NCBI GenBank assembly: GCA_012270675.1 | Contig: JAAXHW010000049.1 | Span: 1-34,257 of the forward strand | DNA: 34,257 nucleotides | Source of the DNA: Candidatus Latescibacterota bacterium | Lineage (GTDB): Bacteria; Latescibacterota; UBA2968; GCA-2709665 | Direction of reading: 5' to 3' | Shown: piece after piece, positions 1 to 8,547 of the stretch | Position numbering within the stretch: position 1 is the stretch's first letter | Layout: each line of letters begins with the position of its first letter | Made by a program: the position numbers and the translations under genes | The notes under the pieces: generated by a model | Told to the model about the DNA's origin: nothing | What the model saw: only the letters and a program-made list of their open reading frames with translations | The model's database searches: none

Positions 1-18
1 GCGAACTGGCACCATTGA

Positions 19-2535
19 TTAGTAGGGATATGGATCGATCGGCACTGGCAACACATTCCGGTTGGGTCGCCCTCCTTTCTCAAATACCCTGGCACCGACA
101 TCGGCCCGAATCCCCGAAGGGGCCCCTTCAAAAGAGGGCAGCTGCCATTTCACCCGGATTTTCCCCTCAGCGTCCAGCTTCCCTTTAAATATGCGAGTCT
201 GTATGGTCTTGTAATCCACGGTCTGGTTGACAAAACTGAAATTCCGGTATTTGGAAAACCGTTTCAGCGCGTTTTGCAGTGTCACGTGAACTTCCGCATC
301 CAGTCCGGCCGCCGGATTCCCGAAAAGATAGGTGCTGCTGATATTCAGGTTCAGAACCTTATCCTTCCAGGTCAAGGCCTCCTTCTCCGGCTCAATATGA
401 ACCTTCAGCCGGTAGGGCACCACCGTCTCGACCTTCAACGTATGGTCGAACCTCCGGCTGCCCACCATCACCCGCGCCGTCCAGTTGCCCGTGGGATCGT
501 CCAAACCGGTTTCAAAATTGAAGCTGTAGAACCCGTCTTTGCCCTCCCGTTTCGTCTGCTCGAAAACAAGCTGCTTCCTGGGGGTATAGACTTTCAGGCT
601 GACCGGATGGTCGTCCGGAAACGTGTGGTCTTGGTTCCGGGCGATCACCGAAAGATTGATTTCATCTCCCGGACGATATACCCCGCGCTCCGTATAGATA
701 AACGCCCTGATCCCATCGGGAACGACCACTTCCCCACCGGTATCGAACGTGGAGAGGTTCCAGGCCATTTCGTTGGACTTGATCACACTGCGCTGGCCGT
801 CCTTTTCGGCCTCAATGTGGAAAACGTCCTGTGATATATCCCGAAAATCCGCCTTCCCCTCTCCGTCTGTGATCTGTTGTGCCACGATCTGGTTCTGGTA
901 GGTCCGCAAGGTGACGGTCACCCCGCTTATCGGAGCGGTGGTGTTGATGTGCGTGGCATAAATGAGATGGCGTTCGTGGGCCTTCTTGTAGGTCAGCCCG
1001 ATGTCGCTCAAAATGACCGGCTTGTAAACCCGACCACGGGCGTACAGGTATCTCCGTGAGTAGGGATGGGAACCGTGGTCCCCTCTGCGAAAATACCGGT
1101 TGGGATGCTTCCTGGCCTCTTCCAGTTCCTCGGGCGAGCCGTACAGCATATCCTCATGACGAAAACTCAGACTGATCAAAAACGGCCCTCTCGCGTCCGG
1201 CCGCATCAGTTTCTCCAACTCCAGTTCGTGCTGCAGCCACACATTGCGGTCCTCGCCGATCTCCAGTGTGGTATCCACAACGCCTGTCCCCACCCGGTTG
1301 ACATAGTAATTATTGAAAGCTCCTCTCCGCTCTTTGCCGCTGTCCAGCCGTTCGGATTGCAGGAACTGCCCCAGGTTCGAGTCGAAAACCTTTTTGATCT
1401 CCAGCCGCACCCGGCTCAGATTGAGGGTCATAAAGCGCACCCGGCGCTGGTTGACAGAAGGCAGAAAAACGCCGTCGCTGGCGAAGCGGATTTGCGGCTT
1501 GAGGTCTTCAAATTCCACCTCCTGCGAATATTCCTGTTGTACGGCGGTGCCCCAGCGGCTCCGGATACCGGGGTGTACTTTGAGCGTGTAGGTCCGCCCA
1601 TAGTGAAATTCTCCGTCTACCACTACTGTTTTGCCGGCGGCCTTGAGCCGGATTTCCAGCGGCGGTTCTACGGTAATCAGTCCCGTAATATCCTGACGCC
1701 TGTCCAGATCGTCCGAAAATTCGATTTTGATGCGGGGGTGTTCTCCGCCTTCCCGTGTGTCGATGTCCACGACATTCATGTCCTGCAGAGGCGCAAGCAC
1801 CTCTTTTTTCTGGTAATGCCGGAAGATATCCAGGCCTGTTTTATCTATTGTTAGCACGAAGCGTTGTTCCGTATCTCCCCTTTCAATGGCCGGACTGGTG
1901 AAGGTGAATTTTTTCCCGCGTTCTTCCGCTTTCCAGGATAAGGTCAATGCCCTGGACTTGAGGCGCAGGCTGGTGGCTTTTTTGACTGCCTCAAGCGTCG
2001 TTTTTTCCGTGAACAGGATGGTTCCCCTGTAAAACAGGGTGCGGGGATCGTTCTCTTTTTGCAGTTCAAAGTCCCCCCCGACATAAGCGATCTCCCGTCC
2101 GGCCACGGCAAACCGAAAGGCCAACGGCCGCAGGTCCTGCCGGGAGAGGAGGGCAGCCATGTCCAGCCTGCCCCGATACCTTGCTCTCAGCGGCAGGGGC
2201 CTGTTGAGGCGAAACAGCAGGGTGCGCTCGTCTTCCCATTGCGCGATGCCGTCAATGGAAGGGGTGAATGAGAATACCGATTTTTTCAGGGGCTGGCCGA
2301 CCACATTCCGCTTGACCTGAGGCTCGACAAAGCGCACCCGGATCTCATCGGTGGAGGAGACGATACCGGACGTGACATGGCTGACCAACTCTGCCGTTTC
2401 TACGGGATGGGAAATTTGCATCCGGTCTGCCTTCTGCTCTGCACAACCGTTGAACAGGAGCAGCACCCCCAACAGCACGATCAGAATGCCGGGGATGGTC
2501 CGCTTCTTCAAACGCGGTGAAGTGTCTGGACGCAT
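19..2535 (-). CDS. Alpha-2-macroglobulin-like lipoprotein, N-terminal half only
   Basis: Bacterial alpha-2-macroglobulins are periplasmic protease traps, usually about 1,500-1,900 residues. This frame is 838 residues from ATG 2535, chosen because GTGAGG lies 6 nt upstream; an in-frame GTG at 2547 is the alternative. The N-terminus is KR-rich, followed by a hydrophobic stretch (about residues 12-27) and a lipobox-like FNGC, so it is probably a lipoprotein. Beta-rich macroglobulin domains follow. The MG2-type motif YTERGVYRPGD lies near residue 610. The frame stops with TAA just after PYPY, where I expect full-length relatives to continue into the bait and thioester domains; no thioester CxEQ motif is present. 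The remaining 18 bases do not restore an obvious continuation in any frame. It is either truncated or broken, or cut near a contig edge. The family call is firm; the reason for the short length is not known. Confidence 0.82.
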   Translation of the reverse strand: MRPDTSPRLKKRTIPGILIVLLGVLLLFNGCAEQKADRMQISHPVETAELVSHVTSGIVSSTDEIRVRFVEPQVKRNVVGQPLKKSVFSFTPSIDGIAQWEDERTLLFRLNRPLPLRARYRGRLDMAALLSRQDLRPLAFRFAVAGREIAYVGGDFELQKENDPRTLFYRGTILFTEKTTLEAVKKATSLRLKSRALTLSWKAEERGKKFTFTSPAIERGDTEQRFVLTIDKTGLDIFRHYQKKEVLAPLQDMNVVDIDTREGGEHPRIKIEFSDDLDRRQDITGLITVEPPLEIRLKAAGKTVVVDGEFHYGRTYTLKVHPGIRSRWGTAVQQEYSQEVEFEDLKPQIRFASDGVFLPSVNQRRVRFMTLNLSRVRLEIKKVFDSNLGQFLQSERLDSGKERRGAFNNYYVNRVGTGVVDTTLEIGEDRNVWLQHELELEKLMRPDARGPFLISLSFRHEDMLYGSPEELEEARKHPNRYFRRGDHGSHPYSRRYLYARGRVYKPVILSDIGLTYKKAHERHLIYATHINTTAPISGVTVTLRTYQNQIVAQQITDGEGKADFRDISQDVFHIEAEKDGQRSVIKSNEMAWNLSTFDTGGEVVVPDGIRAFIYTERGVYRPGDEINLSVIARNQDHTFPDDHPVSLKVYTPRKQLVFEQTKREGKDGFYSFNFETGLDDPTGNWTARVMVGSRRFDHTLKVETVVPYRLKVHIEPEKEALTWKDKVLNLNISSTYLFGNPAAGLDAEVHVTLQNALKRFSKYRNFSFVNQTVDYKTIQTRIFKGKLDAEGKIRVKWQLPSFEGAPSGIRADVGARVFEKGGRPNRNVLPVPIDPYPY

Positions 2536-2593
2536 ACATAACCTCACTTTCGTCGTCCCAACAGCGTCAACAGCCGACCGGGATGTGTAGATA

Positions 2594-2632
2594 AATATAC
2601 CCTAATTTCCTGCACATGTTCCACGGGAACAT
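2594..2632 (-). promoter_or_regulatory. Possible promoter with palindromic operator for the macroglobulin gene
   Basis: On the minus strand a TATATT -10 (2594-2599) sits 17 nt from GGAACA (2617-2622), a weak -35. The -35 lies inside the palindrome ATGTTCC-ACG-GGAACAT (2616-2632), which could be an operator. The repressor is unknown. The half-sites resemble TGTTC..GAACA LexA-type boxes, but the spacer is 5 rather than 4. Confidence 0.35.
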
Positions 2633-2741
2633 TACCGACAATACTCCAGAACAGAGGCAGGAACCCGGTCCCCCAGAACAAGAAGCAGCTCCGGAGGAGA
2701 AACCTTCGGGGCCGTGGTGTTGATGTGGTATATGTCCACGT

Positions 2742-3980
2742 TCACATCAGCAAGAGCTTGAGGTAGAAGAGGGGGTTGGCGAGCTGTTTTTTGGGGACTT
2801 CATTGGCCATCATACCACAGAGGATGTCGCGGACTTCCTGACTTTTTTCGGCTTTTCGGATGACGAAGTTGACCAGGAAGCGGAGGCGGCCGATCTGCTG
2901 CAGCCGGGCGCTGACTTTTAACTCGTCGCCGATGTCGTCCCAGAGGCGGTCGTCGTAGCGGGAGAGGAATTTCCCGCTGAAGTCGCCCGCGTCGCAGGCC
3001 TCTTTGGCGCATTGGACGGCATACCGGGCGGCGTACATGGCGTTGCCGATGCCTTCGCCGGTGAAGGGATCGATGAGGCCGGCGGAGTCTCCGATGAGCA
3101 TAAAGCCGCTGCCGTAGGTTTTGCGGTGTTTGCTGCCCACCGGCAGGTTCCAGCCCACGGGCGCTTCCAGGGGGGCTGCATCTGCAAAACGGCCTCTAAA
3201 ATAGGGGCTGTGGATGGTCTGGTCCAGGGCGATCTTCAGGTCGACGTCTTGCCGTTTGAGGTACTTGTGTACCATGCCGATGCCGACATTGGCACAGCCG
3301 TTTTCCAATGGGAAGATCCAGAAGTAGCCGGGGATGACGGCGTCAACATAGTGCAGTTCGATCTGGTCGGTGAGCCCCCTGACGTTTTGATAGTAGCAGC
3401 GCAGGGCCACGATCCAGTGGCGCGGTTCGTGTTTGTAAAGCCCGGTCTTTCTGGCGACGATGGAGTTGAAACCGTCCGCGCCCAGGACGATGCGGCCCCT
3501 GAAGTCCACGGTTTCCGGGCGGCCCGCCTGCTTGCCCCGAACGCCGCAGACCTGTCCGTTTTCCACAATCAGGTCACGGACGTTGAATGATTCGATGCAG
3601 GTATCGGCAACGTTTCGGGCTTCTCTGAAGAGAAACGCGTCGAAGATATGACGGCGGATGACAAAGCCGGTGAGGAGGTCCCGGCGGTTGGACCGGGTGA
3701 GGTCGACGGCGGCCTCCGTGTGGTCCGGGCTTCCAAAGGTGACCGTGTGGACCACGGCACCGGGCAGGTCGCTGACTTTATTGACAAGGCCCAGATCCCG
3801 AAGGACGGTGACGGCCTTGCCGGAGAGGGCATCGCCGCAGATTTTGTCACGGGGGAATCTGGCCCTGTCCAGGAGGAGGGTTTTCAGGCCGTGGCGTCTG
3901 GCATAAAGAGCTGCGGTGGCACCGGCAGGTCCTCCACCTACGACGATGAGGTCGTAGATTTCGTTGTTTGGGGTTTGCAT
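2742..3980 (-). CDS. Geranylgeranyl-reductase-family FAD-dependent oxidoreductase
   Basis: A flavoprotein of the family that reduces isoprenoid double bonds or performs related oxidations. From ATG 3980 it has 412 residues. A Rossmann FAD motif (VVGGGPAGATAA) starts around residue 11 and a KICGDALSG motif follows near residue 41. The second FAD motif, IGDSAGLIDPFTGEGIGNAM, lies in the C-terminal third; all are typical of the geranylgeranyl reductase/GG-red-SF group. The frame is open up to a TTG at 4034, but that would overlap the upstream gene, so ATG 3980 is preferred. It is the last gene of a minus-strand run with the pentapeptide protein and formyl-THF cyclo-ligase. The substrate (menaquinone side chain, polyprenol or other lipid) cannot be read from the sequence. 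Confidence 0.85.
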   Translation of the reverse strand: MQTPNNEIYDLIVVGGGPAGATAALYARRHGLKTLLLDRARFPRDKICGDALSGKAVTVLRDLGLVNKVSDLPGAVVHTVTFGSPDHTEAAVDLTRSNRRDLLTGFVIRRHIFDAFLFREARNVADTCIESFNVRDLIVENGQVCGVRGKQAGRPETVDFRGRIVLGADGFNSIVARKTGLYKHEPRHWIVALRCYYQNVRGLTDQIELHYVDAVIPGYFWIFPLENGCANVGIGMVHKYLKRQDVDLKIALDQTIHSPYFRGRFADAAPLEAPVGWNLPVGSKHRKTYGSGFMLIGDSAGLIDPFTGEGIGNAMYAARYAVQCAKEACDAGDFSGKFLSRYDDRLWDDIGDELKVSARLQQIGRLRFLVNFVIRKAEKSQEVRDILCGMMANEVPKKQLANPLFYLKLLLM

Positions 3981-4030
3981 AAGGCTCTGTTCTGACCGTT
4001 TTTTAAAGTCGGATGGCGGACAGGGGGAGA

Positions 4031-4867
4031 TCAATCCCGGAGTCTGGTCTTTCCATCTGTCTGCGCCATGTCGATATGTTTTCTGCTGAAGCCGACGGCG
4101 TTCCTCAGGTCGGCACCCCGAAAATCAGCGTTCTGGAAGTCGGCCTTGTACAGGTCGGCGTTCTGGAGCCTGGCTTTGCGGAAGTTCGCGCCCTGCAGGA
4201 CGGCCTGGACGAGGTCGGCGTTTTCAAGATTGGCGCCCTGCAGGACGGCGTTTTCAAGATTGGCGCCCTGCAGGTTGACACCGGACAGGTCGGCGCCCTG
4301 CAGGTTGGCACCGGACAGGTCGGTTCTCAAGAGGTTGGCGCCCTGGAGTCGGGCCTTGCGCAGGTCGGCGCCCGTGAGGTCGGCCTCGCGGAGATTTGTG
4401 TCCTGCAGGTTGGCTCCTCGCAGCTGCGCCCCGGTGAGATTGGCCCTGTTCAGGTCGGCCAGCCCCAGGTCGGCCGGGGCGAGGTCGGCGCTTTTCAGGC
4501 TGGCATTCTGAAAGACGGCATTCTGGAGGCTGGCGCCGGCCAGGTCGGCGCTTTCGAGGTTCGCACCCCGGAAGTTGGCCTGGTAGAGCCTGGACCGCTG
4601 AAGGTTGGCACCGGACAGGTCGGCTTCCTGAAGCCTGGCGCCGCTCAAGGTGGCTTCGTGCAGGTCGGCCTGCCTGAGAACAGCGCCCTGGAGTTCGGCC
4701 CGGCTCAGGTTGACGCCCGCAAGTTCGGCCCGCTGCCCGTCCGCACCACCCGATGCCACCCAGGCTCGATGGACAGCCAGAATTTCCCGCACCTGCGCGG
4801 GAGAAAGAACCTGCGCGGAGGACTGGCCGGGCGGACGATCCTGGGGATGGTCTGTGGAGGCGTTCAT
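4031..4867 (-). CDS. Pentapeptide-repeat protein with 42 uninterrupted repeats
   Basis: 278 residues. Residues 1-45 form a helical leader (around LSPAQVREILAVHRAWVASG) of the kind seen before pentapeptide domains. From about residue 47 come 42 consecutive A(D/N)LXX pentapeptides, roughly 210 residues, with no break, followed by a short charged tail. Such proteins fold as a right-handed quadrilateral beta-helix. Some mimic DNA and bind gyrase, but no function can be assigned here. The start ATG lies 3 nt downstream of the formyl-THF cyclo-ligase stop, so the two are probably co-transcribed. The gene carries near-identical 30-bp tandem duplications (4216-4274 and 4271-4323), each equal to two pentapeptides, suggesting recent growth by in-frame duplication. 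Confidence 0.9.
   Translation of the reverse strand: MNASTDHPQDRPPGQSSAQVLSPAQVREILAVHRAWVASGGADGQRAELAGVNLSRAELQGAVLRQADLHEATLSGARLQEADLSGANLQRSRLYQANFRGANLESADLAGASLQNAVFQNASLKSADLAPADLGLADLNRANLTGAQLRGANLQDTNLREADLTGADLRKARLQGANLLRTDLSGANLQGADLSGVNLQGANLENAVLQGANLENADLVQAVLQGANFRKARLQNADLYKADFQNADFRGADLRNAVGFSRKHIDMAQTDGKTRLRD
4216..4323 (-). repeat. 30-bp in-frame tandem duplications inside the pentapeptide gene
   Basis: A 29-bp stretch at 4216-4244 is repeated identically at 4246-4274 with a 30-bp period. A second 30-bp duplication pairs 4271-4293 with 4301-4323, differing at one base in 23. Each unit encodes ten residues. Confidence 0.85.
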
Positions 4868-4870
4868 GGG

Positions 4871-5443
4871 TTAAGGTGAGCCGCAGGTGTAGACCGCCGT
4901 TTCCGTAACCAGGTAGTCGAGGCGGATGTCGTGGAGGGCCGCAGGCAGACGGCCCAGGACCTGGAAGGCGTAGGCGAGTCCCACTTTTGGCGCAGATGTG
5001 CGGGCAAGGAAGCGGTCGTAGTAGCCCGCGCCAAAGCCGATCCGGTTGCCCCGACGGTCGAACGCAGCGCCGGGTACGAGCATCAGGTCGAAGTCACCGG
5101 GCGGAATCTCGATCCGGTCGCCTCCGGCCGGTTCCAGCAGGCCGAAGGGGCCGGACCGCAAGCATGAGAGCGTGTGGATCTCCAGATGGACCAGGGACTG
5201 CTTTTTGCCCGTGACTGGCACGCCCACGCGTTTTCCCCCCTCCAGGGCGACCTGAATGAGCCGATGGGTGTCCACTTCGTTTTTGACCGACACGTAACAA
5301 CCAAGACACCGGGCGCGCCCGTAGAGGTCCGTTTCCACCAGGCGGTTCCTCACGGCGTCTCCCACCTCCTGGACCTGCGAGGGCGTCAGCGCAAAACGCT
5401 GCTTCAGCATGCGCCGGCGGATGTCCTGCTTTTGGGGGTGCAT
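4871..5443 (-). CDS. 5-formyltetrahydrofolate cyclo-ligase
   Basis: Converts 5-formyl-THF to 5,10-methenyl-THF using ATP, in cytosolic folate one-carbon metabolism. 190 residues, normal for the family. The N-terminus is KQDIRRRMLKQR, and the diagnostic nucleotide/folate motif RIGFGAGYYDRFL lies near residues 135-147. The start ATG 5443 follows a good Shine-Dalgarno (AAAGGAGAGG). It is first in a minus-strand operon with the pentapeptide protein and the geranylgeranyl-reductase-family enzyme. A consensus promoter lies about 30 nt upstream. Confidence 0.93.
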   Translation of the reverse strand: MHPQKQDIRRRMLKQRFALTPSQVQEVGDAVRNRLVETDLYGRARCLGCYVSVKNEVDTHRLIQVALEGGKRVGVPVTGKKQSLVHLEIHTLSCLRSGPFGLLEPAGGDRIEIPPGDFDLMLVPGAAFDRRGNRIGFGAGYYDRFLARTSAPKVGLAYAFQVLGRLPAALHDIRLDYLVTETAVYTCGSP

Positions 5444-5472
5444 GGCGCCTCTCCTTTTCCAGATTCGCAGGG

Positions 5473-5501
5473 ATAATAGGCCCTCTGTGGCAAGATGTCA
5501 A
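5473..5501 (-). promoter_or_regulatory. Consensus sigma70-type promoter for the formyl-THF cyclo-ligase operon
   Basis: Read on the minus strand: a perfect TTGACA (5496-5501), a 17-nt spacer and TATTAT (5473-5478). The expected start site near 5465 leaves a leader of about 22 nt before ATG 5443. Confidence 0.75.
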
Positions 5502-5534
5502 GGGAATCAGAGACAGGTGGGCGGAAAAGTTCGC

Positions 5535-5563
5535 TTGACTTTGCCCATATTGAACCATAAATT
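5535..5563 (+). promoter_or_regulatory. Sigma70-type promoter for uppS-cdsA-dxr-rseP
   Basis: TTGACT (5535-5540), a 17-nt spacer, then TAAATT (5558-5563), about 50 nt before the uppS start. It is divergent from, and only 33 nt away from, the cyclo-ligase promoter. Confidence 0.65.
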
Positions 5564-5616
5564 AAATAGCTACACCTTTTTAACGAAGGCAATGACGCTT
5601 TGCCCGGAGAGGGAAC

Positions 5617-6435
5617 TTGGACCCCCAGGACGCGGAAATCCAGGATGCGCTGAAGGCGCAGGACAACCTGCCCCGGCATATCGCCATTATTATGGATGGA
5701 AACGGCCGGTGGGCGCAGCAGCGGGGCCTCCACCGCAGTGAAGGCCACCGGTCGGCTCGGGATGTTGTTCGCGACATCGTTCGGGCCTGTGGAGAACTGC
5801 AGGTCGACATTCTGACCCTGTTCACATTCGGTACCGACAACTGGAGCCGCCCCTGGACGGAGGTGCTGTCGCTGATGCAACTCCTTCGAGACGCCTCGGT
5901 GGAGGAGCTGGACGAACTCCAGGAGAACAGGGTCCGGCTGGTGGCCACGGGAGCGACGGACCGGCTGGCAAAACAGGCGCGCAGGGCCCTGATGTTTGCG
6001 ATTTCAGAGACGGTCCAGAATACCGGTCTGACCCTTAACTTGGCGCTTAGCTACGACGGTCGAAGCGATATTGTTCATGCGGTCCGGCAGATCGCGGCAG
6101 AGGTTGAGGGGGGCAGGCTCCGGTGCGACCAGGTCGACGATGCCTGCTTTTCCCGGGCGCTTTATACGTCGAATCTGCCGGATCCCGACCTCTTGATTCG
6201 GACCAGTGGGGAGATGCGGCTGAGCAATTTCATGCTCTGGCAGTGTGCCTACACCGAACTCTGGTTTACGCCCGTGTTGTGGCCCGATTTCCGCCGGGAA
6301 CATCTCTACGAGGCCATCCGGAGTTACCAGTCCCGGGAGCGACGGTTCGGGCAAACCAGCGCTCAGGTCCGTTCTGGAAAAGAGGCGAGGGTGGGGAACG
6401 GGAAGTTGAAAAAGGTGGGGCTGTCTACGGCGTAG
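5617..6435 (+). CDS. uppS: Undecaprenyl diphosphate synthase (cis-prenyltransferase)
   Basis: Adds isopentenyl units in cis to farnesyl diphosphate, making the C55 carrier used for lipid II. 272 residues. The catalytic Asp (D27) sits in IIMDGNGRWA. FGTDNWSRP and the substrate-binding block RTSGEMRLSNFMLWQ followed by ELWFTPVLWPDF are all present. The start is TTG 5617, preceded by GGAGAGGG with about 4 nt spacing; no in-frame ATG fits before the conserved start. It is the first gene of uppS-cdsA-dxr-rseP. The tail after the conserved core (about residues 245-272) is unremarkable. Confidence 0.95.
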   Translation: MDPQDAEIQDALKAQDNLPRHIAIIMDGNGRWAQQRGLHRSEGHRSARDVVRDIVRACGELQVDILTLFTFGTDNWSRPWTEVLSLMQLLRDASVEELDELQENRVRLVATGATDRLAKQARRALMFAISETVQNTGLTLNLALSYDGRSDIVHAVRQIAAEVEGGRLRCDQVDDACFSRALYTSNLPDPDLLIRTSGEMRLSNFMLWQCAYTELWFTPVLWPDFRREHLYEAIRSYQSRERRFGQTSAQVRSGKEARVGNGKLKKVGLSTA

Positions 6436-6509
6436 AGGCCGCATTGGGGGCGTGGAAATCGGGACGCGGAAACCACGTCCCTACCACGCTCTGGAGGGCA
6501 TGAGGCGCT

Positions 6510-7343
6510 TTGGCGGCACGATCCAATCTGACCCAACGGGTGCTGGCCGCGGCGGTTTTCGGGCCTGTGTTGCTGGTCCTGTTCTGGGTCGGGGGGTTGC
6601 CCCTGTTGGTGGGTCTTTCCGGGGTAGTGGGGGTGGGTACATGGGAATATTATCGGATGCAGGAGCAGAAGGGGCTGCACCCCTGGACACGGTTTGGGGT
6701 TGCGGCCTCTTTGGCTTGGTGTGTGTGGGTCTACGAATTTGGGAGCACGTCCCTGCTTTTTCCCCTCACCGGGCTGGTGCTTTGTCTGCTGGTCCTGGCC
6801 CTGGGAAGGGGAGATACAGGGGGATTCCGGCTGGGCGATGCAGAGGCGACCCTGATGGGGGTGCTCTACGTCGGGTTCTTGGGCAGCTTTGCGCTGCTGG
6901 TGCGGAACTTTTCAAAGGCTGAGATGTCTGAAGGTGGGGCCGCAGCGTTTGCTGTTTTGATCCTGATAGGCATCTGGGCGGCCGATATCGCGGCCTATTT
7001 CTGTGGGCGCTTTCTGGGGCGGCGTCACCCCTTCCCCCACCTCAGTCCGGGGAAGACGGAGGCGGGATTTGTGGGAGGGCTGGCGGGCGCGCTGGTCGTG
7101 GTCCCGGCCGGGGCCCGGGCCTTTGGGCTGCTCTGTTTCTGGGAGGGACTGGGGGTGGGCCTGGTGGTGGGGATCGGCGCGCTTCTGGGTGACCTGGTCG
7201 AATCGATGGTGAAACGCGATGCGGAGGTTAAAGATGCCTCAGCGATAATTCCCGGTCACGGCGGTGTTCTGGACCGCTTCGACAGCTTCCTTGCTGTTTA
7301 TCCTCTGGTCTATCTTTACCTCTCACTCCTGCAGGCGATCTGA
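6510..7343 (+). CDS. cdsA: Phosphatidate cytidylyltransferase
   Basis: Makes CDP-diacylglycerol from phosphatidic acid and CTP for phospholipid synthesis, in the inner membrane. 277 residues with several hydrophobic segments. The full family signature, SMVKRDAEVKDASAIIPGHG followed by GVLDRFD, lies near the C-terminus. The start is TTG 6510 with GAGG at 6502-6505; the nearby ATG at 6500 is out of frame. It lies 74 nt after uppS and 15 nt before dxr, in the same operon. Confidence 0.94.
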   Translation: MAARSNLTQRVLAAAVFGPVLLVLFWVGGLPLLVGLSGVVGVGTWEYYRMQEQKGLHPWTRFGVAASLAWCVWVYEFGSTSLLFPLTGLVLCLLVLALGRGDTGGFRLGDAEATLMGVLYVGFLGSFALLVRNFSKAEMSEGGAAAFAVLILIGIWAADIAAYFCGRFLGRRHPFPHLSPGKTEAGFVGGLAGALVVVPAGARAFGLLCFWEGLGVGLVVGIGALLGDLVESMVKRDAEVKDASAIIPGHGGVLDRFDSFLAVYPLVYLYLSLLQAI

Positions 7344-7358
7344 CGGCCGAGATATGCG

Positions 7359-8513
7359 ATGAGACGGGTTGCACTCCTGGGGTCTACCGGCTCTATTGGC
7401 ACCAACACCCTGGATGTTCTCCAGGGACTGTCCGACCGGTTTGACGTGGTCAGCCTCAGCGCCGGGCGCAACCTGGACCTGCTCTGTGAACAGGCGATGC
7501 GATTCCGACCCCGGCGGGTGTGTGTAAGCGGAGACGCGCAGGAGGCCGCCTTCCGGTTAAAGCCGCTGGAGATTGAGGTCTTAGACGGTCCGGAGGGCCT
7601 TCTGGACTTGGCGACGGACCCGGATGTCGACCTGGTGGTGAACGGTCTGGTGGCCGGTGTGGGGCTGAGGCCAACGCTGGCGGCGGTGCAGGCGGGCAAG
7701 GATGTTGCGATTGCCAACAAGGAGACTCTGGTGGTTGCCGGCCGCATTGTGACCGAACTGGCGGCGCAGCAGGGGGTGAAGCTGGTGCCTCTGGACAGTG
7801 AGTTGACACCGCTGTGGCAGAGTTTACAGGGGACGCCCGGGCAGGATGTGAAGCGGATTCTCCTGCCTGCGTCCGGCGGGCCTTTTTTTGATTCTTCCCT
7901 GGATCAGATGGCCCGGGTCACCCCCCGGCAGGCGCTGAACCACCCGACGTGGAAGATGGGCCCAAAGATCACGGTGGACTCGGCGACGCTGATGAACAAG
8001 GGTTTCGAGGTGATCGAGGCCCACTGGTTTTTGGGACTGCCGGTCTCCAAGATCGATGTGGTGATCCACCGGCAGTCGATTGTCCACTGTCTGATCGAGT
8101 TTGTAGATGGCGGCCTGACGGCGCACCTGAGCACGCCCGATATGCGACTGCCGATCCAGCAGGCCCTGACCCATCCCGAGAAGCTGTGCACGCGGGTGTG
8201 TCCTCTGGACCTGACACAGGTGGGCGAGTTGAGCTTTTACCCGCCCGATTTTGAACGCTTTCCCTGTCTGGCCCTGTCTTATGAGGCAGTGAAAGCGGGG
8301 GGGACGGCGCCAGCGGTGCTCAATGCGGCCAACGAGATCGGGGTTTACGCCTTTTTAGAAGGCCGCATCGGTTTTTTAGACGTTCCCGGAGTGGTGCGCC
8401 GGGCGCTGGATGCCCACGGGAACGGTTTTGGACTGGACCTGGAAGCGGTCTTTGAAGCCGACCGATGGGGACGGGAAAAAGCGGGGGAGATTGTGCGGAG
8501 GCTGGAGCGGTAG
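7359..8513 (+). CDS. dxr: 1-deoxy-D-xylulose-5-phosphate reductoisomerase
   Basis: Second step of the non-mevalonate (MEP) isoprenoid pathway: DXP to 2-C-methylerythritol 4-phosphate with NADPH. 384 residues. The NADPH loop LLGSTGSIGTNTL is at the N-terminus. ANKETLVVAG, the metal/substrate motif LDSEL and the flexible-loop region NHPTWKMGPKITVDSATLMN follow in order. Start ATG 7359. The gene lies between cdsA and rseP, a common arrangement that links isoprenoid supply to the UppS step upstream. Confidence 0.96.
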   Translation: MRRVALLGSTGSIGTNTLDVLQGLSDRFDVVSLSAGRNLDLLCEQAMRFRPRRVCVSGDAQEAAFRLKPLEIEVLDGPEGLLDLATDPDVDLVVNGLVAGVGLRPTLAAVQAGKDVAIANKETLVVAGRIVTELAAQQGVKLVPLDSELTPLWQSLQGTPGQDVKRILLPASGGPFFDSSLDQMARVTPRQALNHPTWKMGPKITVDSATLMNKGFEVIEAHWFLGLPVSKIDVVIHRQSIVHCLIEFVDGGLTAHLSTPDMRLPIQQALTHPEKLCTRVCPLDLTQVGELSFYPPDFERFPCLALSYEAVKAGGTAPAVLNAANEIGVYAFLEGRIGFLDVPGVVRRALDAHGNGFGLDLEAVFEADRWGREKAGEIVRRLER

Positions 8514-8547
8514 AGGTTTAACCTGATAAAGATGGAGTTGAATCCCT

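Noticed and set aside
4031-4867. Calling the pentapeptide protein a Qnr-type gyrase protector
   Set aside because: Qnr proteins are shorter with characteristic loops; this one has 42 uninterrupted repeats and a different leader, and the fold alone does not give the function.
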